64,000 nt of DNA from Brachypterus glaber (Eukaryota > Arthropoda > Insecta > Coleoptera > Kateretidae): NCBI GenBank assembly GCA_958510825.1, contig OY294052.1, positions 6,159,816 through 6,223,815 on the forward strand. Direction: 5' to 3'. Shown here piece by piece: positions 1-10,927 of the stretch. Position 1 is the stretch's first letter; each line of letters begins with the position of its first letter. The translations under genes and the position numbers were made by a program. The notes beneath the pieces are model-generated. The model searched no databases, was not told the origin of the DNA, and saw only the letters and a list, made by a program, of their open reading frames with translations.

Positions 1-280
1 GACCTGTATATTAAAATACCAAGAGATAATCATAAAATTTGTTTATACCATAAGGCGTTATTTGATTATTACTTAACGCTTATGTTTAACAAAGATTTTC
101 TTTATTATTTCGTTTGGAATTAGGTTGGTTGGACTCTTGGGCACTGAAATAAAAATACTACTAAATTTATTTTTTATTTTTTAACGTTTTTTGGCGATTT
201 TGTTAAATTCGAAACTACCGTATTATAGCATTCTAGCGCTTACAAGCTGTGAATACTATAATAACTAGAATACTAGGTAC
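1..280. other. Left edge, no exon recognised
   Basis: The next odorant receptor exon would be expected on the minus strand here or beyond the edge. One acceptor-like site near 158 opens a frame that does not look like a receptor C-terminus. Bases about 190-260 resemble 61617-61665 (the GAAACTACCGTATTATA-type stretch) and so look like interspersed repeat. Confidence 0.4.
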
Positions 281-386
281 TTGCTTCATCACAAACTTTT
301 TGGCCTATCAGTGCAAAATTAATGGTTAAACTAACAATAACCATTCCAAGAAAAATTACTGCTAAATTACTGGATCCATGACTGTT
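281..386 (-). CDS. Odorant receptor exon, TM6 region (partial gene)
   Basis: This exon continues the odorant receptor of 871-970 and 2307-2821. The minus strand shows a long T tract plus AG acceptor, then 35 codons and one base, ending at a GT (GTACCT) donor. The frame follows on from the phase-0 end of the upstream exon without a stop. It encodes a hydrophobic helix (LAVIFLGMVIVSLTINFAL) followed by GQKVCDEA, the position at which insect receptors enter the loop between TM6 and TM7. The remaining TM7 exon is not seen and probably lies beyond the left edge. The donor is weaker than those of the other two exons, so the exact end is less sure than the frame. Confidence 0.72.
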
Positions 387-418
387 CTAAAAAAAAATTA
401 TAAATTTTACATTTTTGT

Positions 419-676
419 TTAACTTCGTACTATTCTACTTAATTAAGCATCCCCTAAGTCCAGAACTTGTGTGGGCTAGTAGTAGAGGGAACCACCGGCT
501 TTAATTGACTTTCTAACCAATTTATAAGGAGTGTCCGCTTCACTTACGCCTTAGCCAAATTTCAATTATTAATTAACTGAAAAAGGCAAATCGGCGCCGG
601 TGAGAATCTAACTCACGCTATTTTGGGTAGTAAACTCTTCAAGTACGACGCGGTAGTCCACTACACCAATCCTCCC
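419..676 (-). mobile_element. tRNA-derived SINE, head type 1, copy A
   Basis: A 258-bp element in minus orientation. Its tRNA-like head (676 down to about 590) has an A-box match TGGTGTAGTGG; the B box is damaged here (GTTAGATTC for GTTCGATTC). The body carries TTAATTAATAATTGAAATTTGG and the landmark GGCGCC at the head-body join. It is nearly identical to 50162-50420 and shares its body, but not its head, with 12259-12510 and 29059-29268. Confidence 0.85.
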
Positions 677-870
677 AAATATTTATAAGAATATTATTAA
701 GGTGGTCCCATACTACACGCGAGGTTCTTTGCAATAAACAATGCTTAACAACGGTCAATAATAAATGAGTTCACTGATTTTATTGGTTGTCAACATAAAC
801 GAGCCTTGACAACGGTATATAATATAAGCTAGCACTTGATTAGGTAGTAGAAAAAAGGAATTTGACTTAC

Positions 871-970
871 CACAAAAACACATACTAAGCAAGATGATCC
901 TATAATAGTTGCCATAATAACCGTAATTAAAATTAATTTCCGTATATAAGATTTTACAGTTATTTGTAAC
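871..970 (-). CDS. Odorant receptor exon, TM5 region (partial gene)
   Basis: On the minus strand a pyrimidine-rich acceptor (CCTTCCTTTTTTAG) opens at 970 and a consensus GTAAGT donor closes after 871. The 100-nt exon starts by completing the split codon left by the exon at 2307 (CA+G, Gln) and ends in phase 0. The joined protein reads ...HHQKIKQ, then LQITVKSYIRKLI, then a hydrophobic helix with GSSCLVCVFV. HH..I followed by a helix with SS..xC is the recognisable TM5 entry of insect odorant receptors. Frame, splice sites and family signature all agree. Confidence 0.8.
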
Positions 971-1028
971 CTAAAAAAGGAAGGACATACAACTTTTAAA
1001 ATTAAATATAACCCACTGAGTCAAGGCA

Positions 1029-1305
1029 CACATCAATCTATTTCTGAGACACACACGTCTTCAACTTGCTACCATTCAAAGTCTCCAGACTAGGAGAGGT
1101 ATGAGTAGTTGTCTACACCTAGCAATAGATGGGGTACAAGTCTACATCAATCTAATGGCTATATTCCTTTTGCGAAAAAGTCTAAAACCGTTTTCTTAAT
1201 CAGCGTGCAGAGTTGACTCTTGGTGCTGAAGAGGGCCAGCAGCCCGAAACTGTCAGTCTACCAATATCACTCAGTACGATGATTAGAAAATAGATTGATG
1301 GAATA
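1029..1305. repeat. Interspersed repeat R1, copy 1 (inverted)
   Basis: Reverse complement of the repeat at 8842-9110. Its end ATGATTAGAAAATAGATTGA (1280-1300) is the same inverted terminal motif that bounds the 107-bp version at 24725-24831. Lies in the intron between odorant receptor exons. Confidence 0.75.
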
Positions 1306-1334
1306 ATAAACTAAGTAATTTTATGATTTGTTCT

Positions 1335-1720
1335 AAAAGAGGCTATGCGCCAGTTTTTAATTATTATTAGTAACTCTGGTACGCTTTGATCTAGAGCGAC
1401 GAGCATGTATACTAGTTTTAATAACGCCAATTAGTTTATGTTATTTTATTTTTTTGAATTTATCCAGAGGTGTGCCTAGACGAAAAAATATGTGAGGCTT
1501 AAAATATCTTTGCACAAACTTTTTTATGTGTATTTCTTTTGGATTTTGGTAAAAAATATAGATTCCTTAAGTAAAAATACATACAAAATGTCGTGTCATG
1601 TAACAGTGTAGGAGTAACCGTTTTCAAAAAAAATGCAATTAATAGGAAGTAACATTTTGTGCCACCAAAAATGTTACTTTTTGGAAGGCTATTACTTCTT
1701 TAATATTAAATTTACGTGTT
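1335..1720. repeat. Fragment of the TACAGGGTG element of 35714-36567
   Basis: Matches the reverse complement of about 36005-36410 over its length, including the shared stretch GGAGTAACCGTTTTCAAAAA and the GTGCCACCAAAAA segment. No terminal repeats are present, so this is a fragment. Confidence 0.7.
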
Positions 1721-1739
1721 TCATTCAAGAATACTTTCA

Positions 1740-2235
1740 AGAAAACGTTACGCCGCCTTACAAAGGGGGGTGGGTGTCAGTAAAAATGTTACGTAACACT
1801 TAAAAAATTATAAACTTATAAAATGTTTATTGGATCACGTTTTTAACAATGATCTAGGCTTAAAGAGACGGATTCCTTGCAAATTTTATTGCACACGGCG
1901 TAGTTAACAGTTAACTAAATCCTCTAAAAAAAAACAATTAGAGATGGAAAACCATAGCCAATAACCGGTGTTCTGTTAACCGGTTTCGGAAATTACATCA
2001 GACCGGTTTTGGGTTTGGACCGTGTTTCACGGAATCAATAACCGGTTGAAAACCGGTTTAAACCATAAAGCAAAATTTCCTTTCATTTTTTTTTACCTTT
2101 TGTAAAATGTTACGTAACAAATAGGGGGGGGTGGTGGGGGTCTCGAAAATGTTACTCTGCGTTACATGGGGGGGTGGGGGTCAAAAATGGCAAAATTTTG
2201 CGTTACGTAATACTTGAACGCTCCCTTAGTTTGCG
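1740..2235. repeat. GTTACGTAA / poly-G repeat with ACCGGTT cluster
   Basis: Contains several GTTACGTAA motifs, G runs of 6-8, and the end TTACGTAATACTTGAACG, whose reverse complement opens a similar stretch at 11643. Between 1961 and 2063 there are five ACCGGT-centred sites. No coding exon is seen. Confidence 0.55.
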
Positions 2236-2306
2236 AGATATTTAGGGTAACTCGTTTTCAAATGATCACCCTGTATTAGTACTATCTTTGTTAAATATCG
2301 ACTTAC

Positions 2307-2821
2307 TGTTTAATCTTTTGATGATGAAAAATGCATTCTTTTATCCTTTTAGAAATCATAGCTTGATATTCTTGATTATCATATGAGTCTAAATCTATCC
2401 TGCAATTTGAAATATTTTTAATCGATTCACATAGTAAGTAAGATTGGAAAATTATGTGATAAAAATAATACATTGTCACAAAAGAATGTGAAATAGCTAT
2501 ATAAAGCATATGCGTGTACATAAAACCGAAAAGTATTCTTATATATATATAATGAGTTTTTCCGTAATTATATAATACAGTTTCAGCCAAGCTTCTCTTC
2601 ATTTCTTCATGAGATGTGGGATATACTATAAGAAAACCTGATATCATGGCCATTATTATACTTATAAAAGCTACTGCTTTTATAAATTTAGCTTCTTTCA
2701 AAATTTTCTTATGCAAAAATTCGCTTCCACTATTCCATTGCTTTAATTTTGGAAACAATATTGAATTTTCTTTATCTGAATTTGTGGCAAAATAACATAT
2801 GTTCACATAGTTATTAATTAC
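2307..2821 (-). CDS. Odorant receptor exon, TM3-TM4 (partial gene)
   Basis: Insect odorant receptor (7tm_6), a membrane protein that forms an odour-gated cation channel with Orco in sensory neurons. The exon runs on the minus strand from an AG acceptor (TTATTTTTAG) to a GTAAGT donor, 171 codons plus two bases. It contains a soluble stretch with LFPKLKQWNSGSEF, a TM3 helix (VAFISIIMAMISGFLIVYP), an extracellular loop, a TM4 helix around FMYTHMLYIAISHSFVTMYY, and the intracellular segment NQEYQAMISKRIKECIFHHQ, whose C..HH pattern is typical of the family. Exons with the N-terminus, TM1 and TM2 must lie upstream (above 2830), but I could not find them in the repeats there. Whether the gene is intact cannot be judged. 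Confidence 0.85.
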
Positions 2822-2873
2822 CTAAAAATAACGGATCTAGGAGACTTTGCCGAAAAATTTACCGCGAAACTTT

Positions 2874-3301
2874 TACACGGAAAGAAATTAGTGTGCTCTG
2901 CGCTATACATTATAAGATATTTGGTAACAGTGGCAAATTATAGTGATTTAAGCTATAGATTATAAGGGACACAATAACTAATAATGTTAAAAATAAATTG
3001 GAAACGATTATATATATTACAGACACGATTATATTTATTACAGGCACTATTATAAATTTACAGAAATTTTATTATATTATAAAAATTATTAGCAAGGACA
3101 ATAATTAAATCTATTTAAGCTATAAATGCCATACTATTTGTTATATTTTATTATTCGCTAAACAATTAAAGTATTTCATATAAATTTTTACACTGACTGC
3201 CATAATTGTAAGAGAAAGCCTTGTATTTATATAATAAGCGATTATAATTTGCTTGGTATGTGTGTTATAGCGCTCCTAGCTATAATTTTTTTTTCCGTGT
3301 A
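2874..3301. mobile_element. 428-bp MITE, TACACGGAAA ends, copy 1
   Basis: Bounded by TACACGGAAAGAAATTA and its near-inverse (TTTTTTTTTCCGTGTA). A 429-bp copy in the opposite orientation lies at 27630-28058, so both ends are confirmed by comparison. No open frame; non-autonomous. Confidence 0.85.
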
Positions 3302-3525
3302 CCACGAAAACATTTACCGCGCAATGATTTAACCGTGAAAGGTTTCACCGCGAAAAAGTAATTACCGTGAAAAATTATTACCGAGAAAACATTTACCGCG
3401 GAAACTATTATCGCGACAATAAAAATCGCGCATACTTTTACATCTTAATAATATAATCGTGCATTCCTTCGCCGCGCAATAATATAATCGTCCTTAAATT
3501 TTAATTAAAAAATAACCTTAAAATA

Positions 3526-3846
3526 TACAGTGCTTGCATTAAGTCTGGAATCACCCGATTAACTTTTTAGTTACAAGTAAAACACAAAAACCCTCGGATA
3601 GGTCGATTTTTATTTTTAATTTTGCAAATTATGGTGTAATAAAAGTTATTAAAATTTGCTAGGTAGGTTGCTATTTGAAAAAAAAAGTTGGGGGGTGAGG
3701 GTGCAAGGGGGTGCCAATTTTGATAACTTTTTTTAAACCAAAATTTGCAGAATTAAAAATATAAATCGACCTGTCCGAGGATTTTTGTATTTTACTTGTA
3801 ACTAAAAAGTTATTCGGGTGATTCCAGACTTAATGCACGCACTGTA
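3526..3846. mobile_element. Foldback element, 321 bp
   Basis: Arms of roughly 110 bp in inverted orientation: TACAGTGCTTGCATTAAGTC at the left, GACTTAATGCACGCACTGTA at the right. TA at both edges fits a TA-target DNA transposon. Confidence 0.85.
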
Positions 3847-4222
3847 TATTATAATTTTTTGAATAAAACGCTTATTTTATAATCATAGTTTTATTTTTAT
3901 TTTTTATCAAAAACAAAACCAAACAAACCAAACCAAACAATTTAATCCTATTTATGTTTTTTTAAATACTAAACTTATAACACCAATATAAAGAAATTAC
4001 TTATATATTATATTATATTTATTAGTAATATAATCATAATTTTACTTACATATATTTTTAAAAACCAAACCAAACAATTTAGTTATATTAAAACTTTGTT
4101 AATTCTGCAATTATAAAACTGAAATAAACAAATTGGTAATATAATATATTAAACTTGCCGTAGCTAACCAAAAAGTATTATAAAAAAACGTATTTTTATA
4201 ATTTAAAATTAGATGCGGAATA

Positions 4223-4743
4223 GAGCTCTCTACAACTAGAATTATGAAACAAAAGACGTCTACCCTATCTCTATCTCATTTGTGCTACACTTTCCAGCCA
4301 ACCAAATAAATACTGTATTTGTTTTTCATACAACAAATACAGTTATAGTTTATTTCTGCAATGTAATACATAAGCATGGAGAGCCCCAAATAAGCTTTTG
4401 GCTTGTGTTAGGGGCTCTCCATTAATTTTGAAAAAAAATTGTTATTCAAATGACATTTTCTAAGTTTCGCCATAAGTATTTATTTGGTTGGCCGGAAAGT
4501 GTAGCAGTGAGCTAATGTGAATCTGTAGAATAAGATAATTCTACTAAAATTTAGATGGCGCCAGTAATTTCTTTAATAAAAATATTATAGTTACACTTTT
4601 CGCCCGGCCAAGTAAATATTGTATTTGTTCAACAAAGAACAAATACAGAATTTGTTTGGTTGGGTGGAAGTGGGAGTGTATGTATGTCGTCTATCCTTTT
4701 TGGGTAGAACTTTTGTCCATGTCTAATGTAACGGGATAAATCT
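4223..4743 (+). mobile_element. Hairpin-rich repeat R2, copy 1
   Basis: One of three copies (others 43526-43928, reversed, and 47522-47921). It carries two internal hairpins: one around CCAACCAAATAAATACTGTA and its inverse, the other around AAGTAAATATTGTATTTGTT. This copy has an extra ~60 bp (GGAGAGCCCCAAATAAGCTT region) that itself looks like a small inverted repeat. Confidence 0.8.
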
Positions 4744-4940
4744 CCATTTGCTTTGAGCGTTAAATATTTTCGCGGTAATTTCATTTCGCTATTCGTGGTA
4801 ATAGTTTTCGCTATTTTTATTTCGCTTTAATATTTTTTCGCGTTAAATTTTTATCCCTGTTAATTCTTTGCGCGGAAAAAACATTTCGCGGTAATTTTTT
4901 GGACGAAATATTTTCGCGGTAAATTTTTCGAAGAAAGCTC

Positions 4941-6509
4941 CTGTTCCCAAAATTAACAGTTATTTTCATAGGCGCCGACTACGGGGGGGCGGGGGCCTAG
5001 GCCCCCCCTGAACTCATTACGGGGGGGGGCCGGCCCCCTGGAAAATTGTTTATACTCATAATAATCCAATTCATAAAAATTTTAACCTGTGGAAATAAAA
5101 TTTTCATATATTTTTGTAAAGTTTCAAGTTATAAATACAGTTTCCATGTTTTAATTTAAAATTAGAACTTATTGCCATGGTTGACAGGCATATCTGGTCA
5201 ATTTTTTGAATTTTGGCGGAGGCGCCATATAAGAACAGACTTGAACAGACTGTATAAAGACTGTTTATACAGTCTGTTTAACAAGAGCCTGTCTGTTTAT
5301 TAAACAGTGCGATTATAAAATGCCGAACAGTTTGAGAAGAAAATACTCTTCGTTTGAAGCCACGCCTCTGTTAGAGTTGTGTGCGACAAGCCCATGTGAT
5401 TGATATGTACAACAGCTCGGTGGCCAGTAAACAGCTTTCTTGCATTTTACTCATCGCTAATGCCAGTTTTGCATTAAAAAGTGTTCGGCACTTTATAATC
5501 TCACGGTATATAGTGTATATTCTTTCTTTTTCTACTTCATTTACCTCTTATTTTTTACTTACATGTAAACCTCCTGCGAAAAAGGGTAAATATGTAATTT
5601 CAATTCGATATTTGTCTAAAAATAACGCCATACAAGCATGGATCAAATGATTTGTTGTGAGCGTTATTATTAAAATACAGGAATATTTACGATGGTACTT
5701 ATTAAAATAGAAAGAAAAGGTTAAATCCAACAATATTTTTAAGGTATCTCCTAAAAAAGAATTTTTAAACGCTCTTAGAACATTTTTTTTCTACAACTGG
5801 TTTAAGATGTAGACAAATGCACACACTTTTTCAACATAGAATGAATCCATTCTAGTTCTAAACACGTGCTAGAATGAGCACATATGGTGCCATCTCTTAT
5901 CTATAAAAGTAAAGAAAACTGTAGCAAAATTAGCAAAAATATATACAGGGTGTTAATGAATACGTGTGTCAAATGTATAGGACATGTATGAAAGGCGAAA
6001 TCGATCCCATAAATGTATTTAGAGAGAGAGAGCTTTTGAGATACAGGGTGTTAAAGTTTTTTAAAAATTATTTTTTCCACTACTAGCTTTAGAACATACC
6101 ATTATTTATCATGTTTTCAGACTGTGAAATCGATTTTCTTTACCTATATATAGCAATAATAATTCTTTTTCTCCTAGTATGAGTAAATTTTATAAACAAT
6201 TGATATGTGCCACTTGGTTTTCCTTCAAGTGCAAAGACATGTCATTGCTTATAATTTTTAATGAACAAAATGCAACAATATTCTGCCATTGGATAAAAAA
6301 TGAGCATGGAAAATATTATAAATGAATTAATTATAATAGAATAATATTATTATTATATTATATTTTAACATTTTATTCAGTAAATAAACAACTTAACGAT
6401 GTTTTAATATTAAAATACCACCCACTAGAACTGTCAACTTTCAGTGAATAAATCAAATTATTCATTTCTTTCCAGAAATGGCGATTTCAAAGGCTACTTG
6501 TTTTTGCGC
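4941..6509. other. Intergenic repeats, no gene
   Basis: Holds a G/C-run palindrome at 4983-5042 (GGGGGCCTAGGCCCCCC), CAGAC/GTCTG-type short inverted repeats at 5235-5300, a stretch at 5815-5935 resembling 31860-31970, and a TACAGGGTG edge at 5945. Bases about 6060-6215 match, in inverse, the flanks of the MITE at 51862-52071 and form its empty site. Frames present are short and match no known family. Confidence 0.6.
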
Positions 6510-6520
6510 AATTAATTAAG

Positions 6521-7100
6521 CTAGGAATAACTTTACAAAAACTCTACTGGATGATTGGTAGAAAGTCTCAGCTATCCACTGAAAACAAATTACTTATATA
6601 CAAGGTATCTCTTAAACCAATCTGGACCTACGGAATACAACTCTGGGGGACAGCCAGTAACTCAAACATTGAAATTATCCAAAGATTTCAAAGCAAAGTG
6701 TTGCGCTTAATAGTAAATGCGCCATGGTATGTACCAAACAAAGTATTACATCGTGATTTAGGTGTCCCTTTAGTAAAAGATGAAATACAAAACTTTAGTT
6801 CTAAATATAAAGACAGTGACCACCCAAATAAACTAGCTAATAAGTTAATGGAGCCCATTAATGAACTTAAACGTTTGAAGCGATTTAGACCAAACGACTT
6901 ACCCACTAGATTTATGTGATATTTTTTTTATTTATTTTATTTTCCATTGTCACACAAATATTCAAATATTTTGTAATGTATAATGGAGAGAATGCACTGG
7001 CATCCTACTCCACATGTCTATTTTTATTGTACATAAAAAATACTTATTGTCCTAGGATAGATTGTATTAAAAAAAGGGAGTTAATAAAAAAAAAAAAAAA
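6521..7100 (+). mobile_element. 5'-truncated LINE, reverse transcriptase C-terminal fragment
   Basis: A non-LTR retrotransposon end. The frame from the left edge to 6919 reads LGITLQKLYW, then PIWTYGIQLWGTA and IQRFQSKVLRLI; this PIWTYG...LWG pattern is that of Jockey-like elements just after the reverse transcriptase domain. It is followed by a 3' UTR and a long A run (7085-7100). ATTAATTAAG occurs on both sides (6511-6520 and 7101-7110), a target-site duplication. The 5' truncation, A tail and duplication together are the signature of target-primed reverse transcription. Confidence 0.85.
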
Positions 7101-7156
7101 ATTAATTAAGATCCAGCAAACATTTTACTTTATTATTGATATAAACATGTTAAATA

Positions 7157-7741
7157 TACTCCGTCCAGTTATACAAGATAGTAAGGGACGCGGCCCGTTT
7201 TACACCACAGAGAGCATAAATAGCATAATTATGCATAAATCCTAGTGTATAAAAAATTTAACAGATGTCCGTACTGTTTTCCTGGAAAGGGCCTATCCAA
7301 ATACTCGCATAACAAGCATAGTACATAAGAACACGATGCCAGGATTGGCTTGATGTGTTGTCATGTATCTTGTAATGGTTGTTATGCGAGCCTCTGGATG
7401 AGCCTTAAGTTGTAATTGCAACCTAAAAATTTGACGTTTTTCTTGTGTTCAATATAACTTACGTTTGTACAATATGTAGAATATGCTAATTTAGTGTGAG
7501 TGTATGAAGAATAAACCAAAAAAGTACCTTTTTCAATACCATACAGAATAACATTAAGTATAACAATTTTTTTATGTAACTTTCTTTCCTTTTATTAGCT
7601 TTAACCACCGTCAATCATTGTCATAGACAAAAAATGTCACAATATTTTATATGTTAAAAGGTACGAGTTTTTAACCAATGATGTAGCTTAAAAATCGCGG
7701 GAATTTTAAAAATCTATCTTGAATAATTGGACGGACTATAG
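7157..7741. mobile_element. 585-bp TIR element, CCGTCCA ends
   Basis: Left end TACTCCGTCCAGTTATACAA and right end TTGAATAATTGGACGGACTA are inverse copies. Partial copies lie at 29278-29573 and 36818-37090 (reversed). Inside, 7298-7390 is a degraded copy of the hairpin repeat found intact at 48022-48174. Confidence 0.75.
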
Positions 7742-8487
7742 TAAGAACAAATGAGCTAGTAGTAAAAAAAATAATATATAAACCAATGTAGAGAAGACTA
7801 TTATAGCCTTGCATCAATATCTTCTCTACGTTAGTATATAATTACCATTGCATATCTAAAAATTGGTTTATTTAAATAGCGAAAAGCTAACTGGGCTATT
7901 TTGACATGCGAGTTTTGTATAGCCCAAGTAATGTTCTGCACGAAAAAATACCTGGAATCAAAAAATTCTCCGTGGTTTTTATGCGCGATTTTTTGCGCAA
8001 AATTCACTATAAATTTATTACAAAAATTACCTTTAAGATATTCCTTTGATTCGTAAACTAGTAAAATTTTAAAATATTTCAGTATTATCATATATATGTT
8101 TTTTAATAGGAACATGTTTCAAATGTAAAAAAATAGTGTAGAACGTGCCTAGAATAACATTTATCATTTAATGAATATAATCATTATACCTACACATAAT
8201 AAATATAATATAAAAAGCTATTAAAAAGTTTTAATAATTTTAATAGTTCTATTAAACTTTATTTTATAATTCATTAACAATATACTAATCGAAATAATAT
8301 AATATTTTGGGCACGTGTGCCTAATAAAAGAATTGTTCTAAGGTCAGAAGACTAAATCCATGATTTTTCGCCCAATTTATTGTAAAATTGTTGCTCGACC
8401 ATTTTGATTTTGCTTAATTTTTTCTGGCTAACTTTTATCTAGTATATCAAAAGTACCTTAAAAAACTCAAAACGTTTAAAAAAGGCT
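7742..8487. other. AT-rich intergenic, no gene
   Basis: 7780-7850 resembles the ends of the hairpin element at 51402-51520 (GTAGAGAAGACTATTATAGC). A 94-codon minus-strand frame at 7831-8115 has no recognisable family or splice context. The rest is AT-rich with no signal. Confidence 0.5.
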
Positions 8488-8841
8488 AGGGGAAGTGGCC
8501 CTAAGATGACGAAGTGGGTAAGATGAGTAATCGTCTATAACAAGAGAACGTCAACAGATGTAGCAACAGTTGCAGTATGTGGTAAGTACCTCACTAAAGC
8601 ACCAAATAAGAGCGCTAGTGTTATTCGTTCCAAAATGAAGTTGGTCGACGTAGAAGCCATTTTTGTTTAAATGACTGATTCTATGTCATTTTAACTGTAC
8701 CAACTTAAGTGAATAAAATTTTATAGGTGAGTATTGGCCTGAAATTTATATATAAATTGTTAAAATTATTATATTTTAAAGACTTTAAATTAAAATTAAG
8801 TTTCAAATTAAGATTTTTTAATAATAATTAAGATTTTTTAT

Positions 8842-9110
8842 TATTCCATCAATCTATTTTCTAATCATCGTACAGAGTGATATTGGTAGACTGACAGTTT
8901 CGGGCTTCTGGCCCTCTTCAGTACCAAGAGTCAACTCTGCACGCTGATTAAGAAAACGTTTTTAGACTTTACTCGCAAAAGGAATATAGTCATTAGATTG
9001 ATGTAGACTTGTGCGCCATCTATTTCTAGATGTAGACAACTACTCATACTTCTCCTAATCTGGAGACTTTGAATGGTAGCAAGTTGAAGACTTGTGTGTC
9101 TCAAGCACAT
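8842..9110. repeat. Interspersed repeat R1, copy 2
   Basis: Starts with the terminal motif TCCATCAATCTATTTTCTAA and shares CTGACAGTTTCGGGCTTCTG with the other R1 copies. Long form, matching the inverted copy at 1029-1305. Confidence 0.75.
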
Positions 9111-9194
9111 AGTACCACTAACGGGTGGTTAGACGTAGAATTCGTAAGGACAGAAATTTTTAATTTTAAACAAAATTATAAAAATATTAATTTA

Positions 9195-9310
9195 TTATTC
9201 TATCAATCTATTTTCTAATCATCGTACAGAGTGATATTGGTAGACTGACAGTTTCGGGCTTCTGGCCCTCTTCAGTACCAAGAGTCAATAGATTGATGGA
9301 ATAATAAATT
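9195..9310. repeat. Interspersed repeat R1, short copy 3
   Basis: Short form: opens with TCAATCTATTTTCTAATCAT and closes with ATAGATTGATGGAATAATAA. The 3' part of the long form is missing, leaving a fold-back of about 115 bp. Confidence 0.75.
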
Positions 9311-9948
9311 AATATTTTTATAATTTTGTTTAAAATTAAAAATTTCTGTCCTTAAGATTTTTTAATAATAATTATTATTATTTAAATAATATCAGGGAAT
9401 GTGAATAAGATGAAGAATACCAAATGCGGGTAAGATGGACGATACTATAATACACATAAAAAATATCGATGTAGAGGTTTAGAATGAAAAGGACTGTCTA
9501 ATAGACGGGGATGTTGGTAAGGATAATGAGGTATGGTTTTAATGATTTAGCTTCAAATTATGGGCCCATGCTTACTGCAATAAAATGAATTCAAAAGAAG
9601 CCAAAATAAAGATTTGGATTTGTGATTTTTGTGAAAATTAAAATACCCTTCATTATCCTAACAAGTTTTAAGCTATTTTTCTTATTCTTATTATTATATT
9701 TTTTTTAATAAAAGTTTTTTTAGATTTTTATTCTTCGTCAGATTACCTTCTCCTGGTGGTAAGATAACGAATTTTACATTTTTTTTAATTATTTTTTTTT
9801 ATAGGAAATATATAATAAACTCAAAACAAAATTAGATAAACTATTAGTTAAATTACCACCTTCTAAAGAAAAAAAAATTATTTAAATGAAAATTGTATTT
9901 TATACAGCCCTTAAAGTTTATGTTCGTCAACTTAGGGCCCCTTCCCCA

Positions 9949-10927
9949 AGTGAATTTACAATAACTTTTCTTAGTGTGCCATAGAATATTCCTGACTTCA
10001 TCTGAGGTATTGATTGAGCTTGGGCGATGTCCATTCTCACGACGCCGTCTAAATTATGCGTGAGCTGAGTGTATGCGTGGCGGACGCGTCAATCTCATGG
10101 AAAGGCACTGTGGTGCCAAAATAAAATTAATTTGGACAAAAATAACAAAGAATACAAAAAATACTGCTGCCAAAAAAATATTAATTTCCCCTGTAGGTCT
10201 AGGTATTTTTATTTTTTTTTAACTTAATTTTTGTTCAAAGAAGTTTTTTTTTGATAAACAAAAAAAATTTAAAAAATGCATTTGAAAAAAATTTTACCCC
10301 CTTATCCAGCCCCGATTCTTGCCAAAAACAATCCCAGCCTAGGACTTAGTATAATTAACCTGTGGTTCAAATTTGATATCTTTAGCTCAAAGCTTTCTCG
10401 AGTTATCGTGGTCATAAATCTGCAGGACAGGCATAGAGACAGTGAGACAGAAAGACAGACAGACAATTTTTTTGGACGGACGTAAAATGTAGATGTCGCT
10501 AGTAGACTTTCAGGCTACCTAGTAGCGATGTTGCGTAGTTTCCACCTTATTATGAATTCAAATCATTATACTTAAATTAAAAATGTAAAAAACTTTATGG
10601 TGTATGCTATAATTATGTTTAATAATATAGTATATTTAAATCTATTAAAATTAAACTACTAGTTCATATAAAACTCATACAGAACTAATGTTTCTTAAAA
10701 TTTACAATAAAATATCCAAAGTATATGTTTCCAAACGGCAACACTGTACCCCTGTCAGTTATTTTACGACATTAGACTGTGAGTTTACACATTCTTTCTC
10801 TCTCTTTACTCGTACTAAGAGTAAACAATAGTCACTCCCCACCAGCCCCTCACGTTTCAAACAAAGCATACGGTAGGTTTGGACTTTTCATCATGTTCCT
10901 TCTTGAGGTAAAAGTTCTTTGTGCGAA
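9949..10927. other. Intergenic, CAGA-type repeat at 10276-10500
   Basis: 10276-10500 belongs to a family with GAGTTATCGTGGTCATAAAT followed by a CAGACAGACA core; relatives are at 14385-14620 (reversed), 46080-46300 (reversed) and 61290-61640. The remaining sequence, including the TTTCTTCT-rich part after 10750, shows no gene. Confidence 0.55.

Larger units (their letters stand above)
2836..4940. mobile_element. Composite 2.1-kb element with ACCGCGAAA subrepeat ends
   Basis: The left end (AGGAGACTTTGCCGAAAAAT...) and the right end (ATTTTTCGAAGAAAGCTCCT) are imperfect inverted copies. Both ends are built of short repeats around TTTACCGCGAAAA: plus-sense at 2848-2870 and 3306-3480, inverted at 4765-4930. 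At least three other elements sit inside it (2874-3301, 3526-3846, 4223-4743). The left end starts about 14 bp from the odorant receptor splice acceptor. Confidence 0.6.
8488..9948. mobile_element. 1.46-kb TIR element with nested repeats
   Basis: Left end AGGGGAAGTGGCCCTAAGAT and right end CTTAGGGCCCCTTCCCC are inverse copies. The sub-terminal motif GGTAAGATG is repeated inside (8516, 9430). Two copies of repeat R1 sit inside (8842-9110, 9195-9310). No transposase frame is visible, so it is non-autonomous or decayed. Confidence 0.65.

Noticed and set aside
590..676. Possible functional tRNA genes in SINE heads (also 12420-12510, 29222-29268, 50335-50420)
   Set aside because: A and B boxes are present but acceptor stems and anticodon arms do not close properly and each is joined to the shared SINE body.
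5548..5733. Minus-strand frame followed by a GTAAGT-like donor, considered as an odorant receptor 5' exon
   Set aside because: The peptide lacks any TM1/TM2-like character and no acceptor or phase fits the 2821 exon.
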